Below are positions 6,689 to 10,302 of a DNA stretch of 10,302 bases, one piece after another; position 1 is the stretch's first letter, and each line of letters starts with the position of its first letter. Source of the stretch: an uncultured Ruminococcus sp. (lineage in GTDB: Bacteria > Bacillota > Clostridia > Oscillospirales > Ruminococcaceae). Position numbers and translations under genes: made by a program. The notes beneath the pieces are model-generated. The model was not told the DNA's origin and ran no database searches. It was given only the letters and a program-made list of their open reading frames with translations. The stretch spans positions 1 to 10,302 of the forward strand of contig CACYBC010000187.1 in assembly GCA_902772615.1 (NCBI GenBank), given 5' to 3'.

Positions 6689-8361
6689 TGACTACTACTT
6701 TTTCATACGACCACTATTATCTCCAGGATGAGATAGAATCCAACATCAAGGCGCTGTCAGAGAAGTTTCCCGGGATATTCAGCTACGAATATCTTCTGGA
6801 GACCCAGGACAAACACCATGTCATAGCGGTCACCCTGACCAACAAGGTCACGGGAGCCGCCTGCGACAAGCCGGCGTTCTACATCGACGGCAACACCCAC
6901 GCCGGTGAGGTCACTGGAATGATGGCCGCCATGCACACCATGGATGCGCTTGCCACGAACTACGGTTCGGACGAGAGGGTCACATTCATACTGGACAACA
7001 TGGCAGTATACATAATACCCTGTGTCTCCCCTGACGGATCACAGACATATCTGACCACTCCCTATACCCTGAGATCCGTGAACCGTCCGTATTACGAGCA
7101 TGAGACAGGTCTTGAGGGAGAGGACATCGACGGTGACGGAGTCATCCGTATGATGAGGGTCCCTGACAAATACGGTGCTTGGAAAAAGGATCCTGAAAAG
7201 AATGACATGATGGTCAGGCGCGAGCCGGACGACGTGGCAGGTGACTTCTTCAGCATCTACACGGAAGGCGTCATGGAAGAGTATGACGGCCTCAATGTCA
7301 AAGTTAACAAGGTCAAATGGGGCAGGGACTTCAACCGCAACTATCCTTTCGGATGGTTCCCGGAGTACCGTCAGCCCGGAGCAGGAGAGTATCCCCTCTC
7401 CAACCCTGAGAACAAGGCCATCGTCGAATTCATCCTGAGTCACCCGAACATCGGCTCCGTCGCAACGAATCATACCAGCGGGGGCATCCTGCTGACGGTT
7501 CCCGGCACATACCCCGAGAAAAAAGCGCCATATGCCGACATGAAGATCATGAATGCGATCGGAGAGATGGGCACCAAAGCCACAGGCTACAAGCACATCA
7601 ACATCTTTGATACCTTCACCGTTGATCAGGATAACTATTCCTCCGGTGCGTTCGACGACTACTGCTACGAGACTCAGGGCATCTATGCCATCACTCTGGA
7701 ACTGTGGAACCTGGATGAACGCTGCGGAGTCAAGCACTTCTGGGAAGCTGATCCAAAGGTCGATACCACCGCGGAAGATTTCGAGAAGCGCATGGCATGG
7801 ATCAGCGAGAACGCAGAAGAAGGTGACTTCATCTCCTGGAAGGAGTTCGACCACCCGCAGTTCGGAAAAGTGGAGATCGGCGGATTCAACTACAAGTTCA
7901 CCGTGCAGAATCCTCCCAAAAAGTTCCTCACAGAGGAATGCGACAAGATAACGGCATTCATGCTGCGCTGGGCAGCCGCTATGCCGAGGCTGGTCATTGA
8001 CAGCTTCACCGTGAGCGAGATAGGAGACGATGTATACAAGGCGGAGGCTGTGATCTCCAATGCCGGCTTCCTGCCCACCTACCTCTCTGAGAACGCAAAG
8101 AAACTTGGGACCGCCAAGGCGGTGCAGGTATCCATAGATGCCGAGAACTTCATCTCCTGCAAGCAGACGCAGGACATAGGCGATCTCTCATCCTATGCCC
8201 TCTGCAACACGGCAGAGCACTTCTACGGCAACATCTCCACCCTTACAAGCAGTCCCGTCTCCAAGAAGGTCACCTGGATCTTCAAGGGCAAGAAGAACGA
8301 AGTGACCGTCACGGCATGGAACCAGAAAGCCGGAAAGGTCACAAAGACGGTCAAGATCTGA
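6688..8361 (+). CDS. M14-family zinc carboxypeptidase, no export signal
   Basis: The 557-residue product has the M14 catalytic set: His71 and Glu74 (THAGE) and His262 (NHTSGG) as zinc ligands, Arg213 with Asn216/Arg217 (RDFNRNYP) for the substrate carboxylate, and Glu339 (ITLELW) as the general base. An insertion near 143-160 holds a DIDGDG loop that resembles a calcium site. After the catalytic domain (to about 430), a beta-rich region to the C-terminus looks like an accessory Ig- or transthyretin-like domain. No signal peptide, lipobox or membrane segment is visible, so the enzyme is probably cytosolic and would trim C-terminal residues from peptides. The ATG overlaps the ATPase stop by one base and GGAAAGG lies 10 bases upstream. 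Co-expression with an amino acid importer suggests peptide or amino acid scavenging. The true substrate is unknown. Confidence 0.9.
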   Translation: MTTTFSYDHYYLQDEIESNIKALSEKFPGIFSYEYLLETQDKHHVIAVTLTNKVTGAACDKPAFYIDGNTHAGEVTGMMAAMHTMDALATNYGSDERVTFILDNMAVYIIPCVSPDGSQTYLTTPYTLRSVNRPYYEHETGLEGEDIDGDGVIRMMRVPDKYGAWKKDPEKNDMMVRREPDDVAGDFFSIYTEGVMEEYDGLNVKVNKVKWGRDFNRNYPFGWFPEYRQPGAGEYPLSNPENKAIVEFILSHPNIGSVATNHTSGGILLTVPGTYPEKKAPYADMKIMNAIGEMGTKATGYKHINIFDTFTVDQDNYSSGAFDDYCYETQGIYAITLELWNLDERCGVKHFWEADPKVDTTAEDFEKRMAWISENAEEGDFISWKEFDHPQFGKVEIGGFNYKFTVQNPPKKFLTEECDKITAFMLRWAAAMPRLVIDSFTVSEIGDDVYKAEAVISNAGFLPTYLSENAKKLGTAKAVQVSIDAENFISCKQTQDIGDLSSYALCNTAEHFYGNISTLTSSPVSKKVTWIFKGKKNEVTVTAWNQKAGKVTKTVKI

Positions 8362-8397
8362 CCGCAGAACCGATCATAACCTTTGATTTGATTTATC

Positions 8398-8441
8398 CTG
8401 ACAGAGCGCTGTTCCGCCTAAGCGGAGCAGCGTTCTGTCAG
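8398..8441. repeat. 20-bp stem-loop (inverted repeat) after the peptidase gene
   Basis: Arms at 8398-8417 and 8422-8441 pair along all 20 positions, with two G-U pairs in RNA, around the loop CTAA. A terminator would be expected here, but neither strand has a T run after the stem. It may protect or process the mRNA end, help Rho-dependent stopping, or be a small repeat element. Confidence 0.7.
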
Positions 8442-8453
8442 CAGAAAGGAGAA

Positions 8454-8490
8454 AGGGCAGTATAAGCATGATCCCTGCCGCCCTGTTTTA
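8454..8490 (+). terminator. Possible weak terminator
   Basis: AGGGCAG (8454-8460) can pair with CTG (8475-8477) and CCCT (8481-8484) across a three-base bulge, and GTTTTA follows directly. The stem is short and broken, so this is only a candidate stop for the importer operon. Confidence 0.25.
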
Positions 8491-8508
8491 AAACACACTG
8501 CAAGAGGA

Positions 8509-8514
8509 TACAAT
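8509..8514 (+). promoter_or_regulatory. Candidate -10 box of the VOC gene
   Basis: TACAAT lies 26 bases before the VOC start codon. The matching -35 area reads TTTTAA with a 17-base spacer, a poor fit. Transcription would start near 8521, just before the ribosome site. Confidence 0.35.
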
Positions 8515-8539
8515 TAATAGAGAAAAGGAGGACATCAGC

Positions 8540-8905
8540 ATGAGCAGCGTCGTTTTTCTCCCCTGTTCCGACATAGAGAAGACCTACAGTTTCTATCACT
8601 GCACTCTGGGACTGCCCGTATTCCAGAAACAGGGCGACAGTCTGTATATATTCGACACCGGATACGGGTACTGGGGATTCTGCCAGTACAGCGACCGGCG
8701 CAGCCCCCTCAGCGGGCCGCAGGGTGCATGTCTCTCTATCAACCTCGCTTCCAATGAGGCGGTGCTCGCCAGATATGAAGAACTAAAGGACTGCTGTAAT
8801 GTCTATAAAGCCCCTGCAATGCATCCCGTTTACCCTGTATTCTCATTCTTTATCCTGGATCCGGACGGATACCTTGTCGAATATCAGAAGATAGCGGAGC
8901 CGTGA
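8540..8905 (+). CDS. VOC (glyoxalase/bleomycin-resistance fold) protein
   Basis: The 121-residue product is a single-unit VOC protein. It opens with a beta-alpha unit, VVFLPCSDIEKTYSFYHCTLG, and LPVFQKQGDSLYIF follows. It ends with the family's LDPDGYLVEYQ, where Glu114 is the usual C-terminal metal ligand. The N-terminal metal-binding His seen in glyoxalase I and ring-cleaving dioxygenases is missing (VFLPC instead), so it may bind a small molecule without catalysis. Six cysteines (9, 21, 48, 64, 85, 86) is a high count for this size. AGGAGG lies 8 bases before the ATG. It is probably transcribed alone and ends at the terminator downstream. Function is unknown. Confidence 0.85.
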   Translation: MSSVVFLPCSDIEKTYSFYHCTLGLPVFQKQGDSLYIFDTGYGYWGFCQYSDRRSPLSGPQGACLSINLASNEAVLARYEELKDCCNVYKAPAMHPVYPVFSFFILDPDGYLVEYQKIAEP

Positions 8906-8939
8906 ACCGGGGAAGTCCGGAATCTGGTCTTAATATGTT

Positions 8940-8984
8940 AAAAACCTGCCTCCGTGCCGTATGCGGCTACGGAAGCAGGTTTTT
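8940..8984. terminator. Bidirectional Rho-independent terminator
   Basis: AAAAACCTGC (8940-8949) pairs with GCAGGTTTTT (8975-8984). Inside, TCCGT (8951-8955) pairs with ACGGA (8969-8973) and CCG (8957-8959) with CGG (8964-8966) around the loop TATG. Each strand ends in five Ts, so it serves both the VOC gene and the converging gene to its right. Confidence 0.9.
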
Positions 8985-9010
8985 CTTAATAAAATGAGAA
9001 ACTGCAGTGC

Positions 9011-10302
9011 TCACCACTGCGTCTTTCCCGTGAACTGCGCGGTATCCGACAGCAGTATCTCAGGCACGGTATCGGAAGCCATGAACCCGAGGAAAGCATC
9101 CTCCCTGACGGGAATTATGCTGTAGTTCTCTGCCCTGTAGATCACCACAAGGAAACCGCAGCCGTCCTTACCTCTCAACAGCATGGCTGCGTTTGCGGAA
9201 CTGCCTTTTTGTCTTCTTGCTGTGCACATCCTGCCCCCATCCATCTCCAGGAAAGGTCTGTAGAATCTGTAGTTGCTTCCGAAATAATCCTCGAACGAGA
9301 AGGCCTTGCCGTTATATGTTACCTTATCTTTCCCGATCCTGAGCCTTCCTGATGAGTAATCGCCCGCGATCTTGGCTGATATGGTCTTGAACTGCCGGAA
9401 ACACACATAGTATTCGTCATAAGCCTTTGGCCGGCGGTCGTTGTAGCTGTATTCGTAAGTCTCGGGGAACCACCTCAGTGCCATCCCGAAGTTGTTCTGA
9501 TACATTGCCGTCTTCCTGACGGCCGTTCCGGAGAGAAGACAGAAAAGCTTATCCAGATAGTCGTTATAAGTATCCGCCTCTTCCGATATGGCAGGAAGGA
9601 TCACTGCGTACCTCTCTGCCGGATCTGCGCCTTCCGTATCCAGCGTCGCAGCCGCAAAGGCGTAGTCCTTCTGACAAAGCCTGGTCATCCTGATCCTGTT
9701 TTCTGAAAGATCGTTATAATCCAGAAATTCTGTAGCCATAGGTCCTGTAAAACTGATCTTTCCGTCTTCCGCGGAGACCCTTGCTATCTCACTGAGCAGA
9801 ACGGTCTCGGGAGCGTATGACAGCGACTGATCAGCAATATCCGTTTTGAAAAAACGGTCTATAAGGCTCACAGGGATCCTTATTCCTGCGAGCTTGACAG
9901 CGTCGGGAGACAGAATGATGGTACCCTTGTCTGCATCGATATTAAGCAGCGCTCTTGCCGTGAGCCTGATACTGCGCCAGGCCCCCTCCGCACAGACAAC
10001 TGCCCCTCCGTTCTCGAGACGGATTTCAAATCCCTTAAGGTTGAGATCAGATACGGGTACCTCCTCCAGAAGAGACCAGGGATCTATCTTCTCCTTATCC
10101 AGATATTTTGCTATGAAGAAGCCGATATCTTCCTCGCTGTAAGTCTGAGTCATGTATCCTTCTTCCGTGAAGGACAGGTGTTCAAAAGACGGGTCCGGCT
10201 CTGTCTGAGCATATTCCTGCAGCGTCCTGGTAACGACAGGATCCCTTTTCATGCTGATGAGCAGATATGCCGTCAGGCCTATGGCAGCCAGCAGCAACGT
10301 CA
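9011..10302 (-). CDS. Membrane-anchored protein of unknown function (5' end cut by window edge)
   Basis: The frame is open to the right edge and gives about 429 residues. The first residues seen form a hydrophobic segment (LLLAAIGLTAYLLI) followed by SMKRD, as in a signal anchor with the bulk of the protein outside the cell. The TTG at 10297 and the ATG that begins MKRDP would both damage that segment, so the real start probably lies beyond the window. The region SEEDIGFFIAKYLDK to GIRIPVSLIDRFF faintly resembles extracytoplasmic YpmS/DUF2140-like proteins in layout; this is weak. The C-terminal half is rich in Tyr and Arg and has no motif I recognise. No catalytic signature is visible. It ends 27 bases from the shared terminator. 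Confidence 0.75.
   Translation of the reverse strand, partial: TLLLAAIGLTAYLLISMKRDPVVTRTLQEYAQTEPDPSFEHLSFTEEGYMTQTYSEEDIGFFIAKYLDKEKIDPWSLLEEVPVSDLNLKGFEIRLENGGAVVCAEGAWRSIRLTARALLNIDADKGTIILSPDAVKLAGIRIPVSLIDRFFKTDIADQSLSYAPETVLLSEIARVSAEDGKISFTGPMATEFLDYNDLSENRIRMTRLCQKDYAFAAATLDTEGADPAERYAVILPAISEEADTYNDYLDKLFCLLSGTAVRKTAMYQNNFGMALRWFPETYEYSYNDRRPKAYDEYYVCFRQFKTISAKIAGDYSSGRLRIGKDKVTYNGKAFSFEDYFGSNYRFYRPFLEMDGGRMCTARRQKGSSANAAMLLRGKDGCGFLVVIYRAENYSIIPVREDAFLGFMASDTVPEILLSDTAQFTGKTQW

Noticed and set aside
7039..7854. Long 271-codon minus-strand frame inside the peptidase gene
   Set aside because: It is the antisense of a well-supported M14 gene, with no recognisable domain and no ribosome site seen.
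8468..8491. Seven-codon frame beginning ATGATCCCTGCC before the VOC gene
   Set aside because: The only AGGAG-like site is too far upstream (about 18 bases), and such short frames arise often by chance.

Overview
The window looks like chromosomal DNA of a Gram-positive anaerobe, most likely a Clostridia-type member of Bacillota. The reasons are strong AGGAGG-type ribosome sites, some GTG starts, a lipoprotein solute-binding protein, a Bacillus YdjG/YdjH-like membrane pair, and moderately GC-rich coding DNA with AT-rich promoters. The genus cannot be named from this sequence. I see no mobile element, CRISPR array, tRNA or rRNA.

Left block (1-3942, minus strand): a tightly packed four-gene operon read right to left. 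It begins with a short thymidylate-synthase-family enzyme. A triosephosphate-isomerase-family enzyme with several non-standard signature residues follows, overlapping it by 4 bp (GTGA). Next comes a two-zinc-ribbon polytopic membrane protein, then a TPM-domain membrane protein with a glycine-rich tail that runs off the left edge (TGATG coupling). The last two resemble B. subtilis YdjG and YdjH, partners of the SPFH protein YdjI and of PspA.

Centre (3943-4222): a divergent intergenic region. A minus-strand extended -10 serves the left operon. A near-consensus plus-strand promoter is followed at once by a perfect 19-bp palindrome that may be an operator.

Centre-right block (4223-8361, plus strand): a complete polar amino acid ABC importer (lipoprotein binding protein, permease, ATPase). 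It is translationally coupled to an M14-family zinc carboxypeptidase with no export signal. The ATPase very probably starts at GTG 5933, inside the permease gene, because a strong ribosome site lies just upstream. The operon looks built for amino acid or peptide scavenging.

Right block: a long stem-loop without a T tract, then a small VOC (glyoxalase-fold) protein gene, then a bidirectional Rho-independent terminator. Converging on it is a membrane-anchored protein of unknown function whose start lies beyond the right edge.

The least ordinary items are the divergent TIM paralogue, the archaeal-like thymidylate synthase and their coupling to a YdjGH-like pair, the operator-like palindrome, and the peptidase inside an amino acid importer operon. 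No wholly new system is demonstrated.
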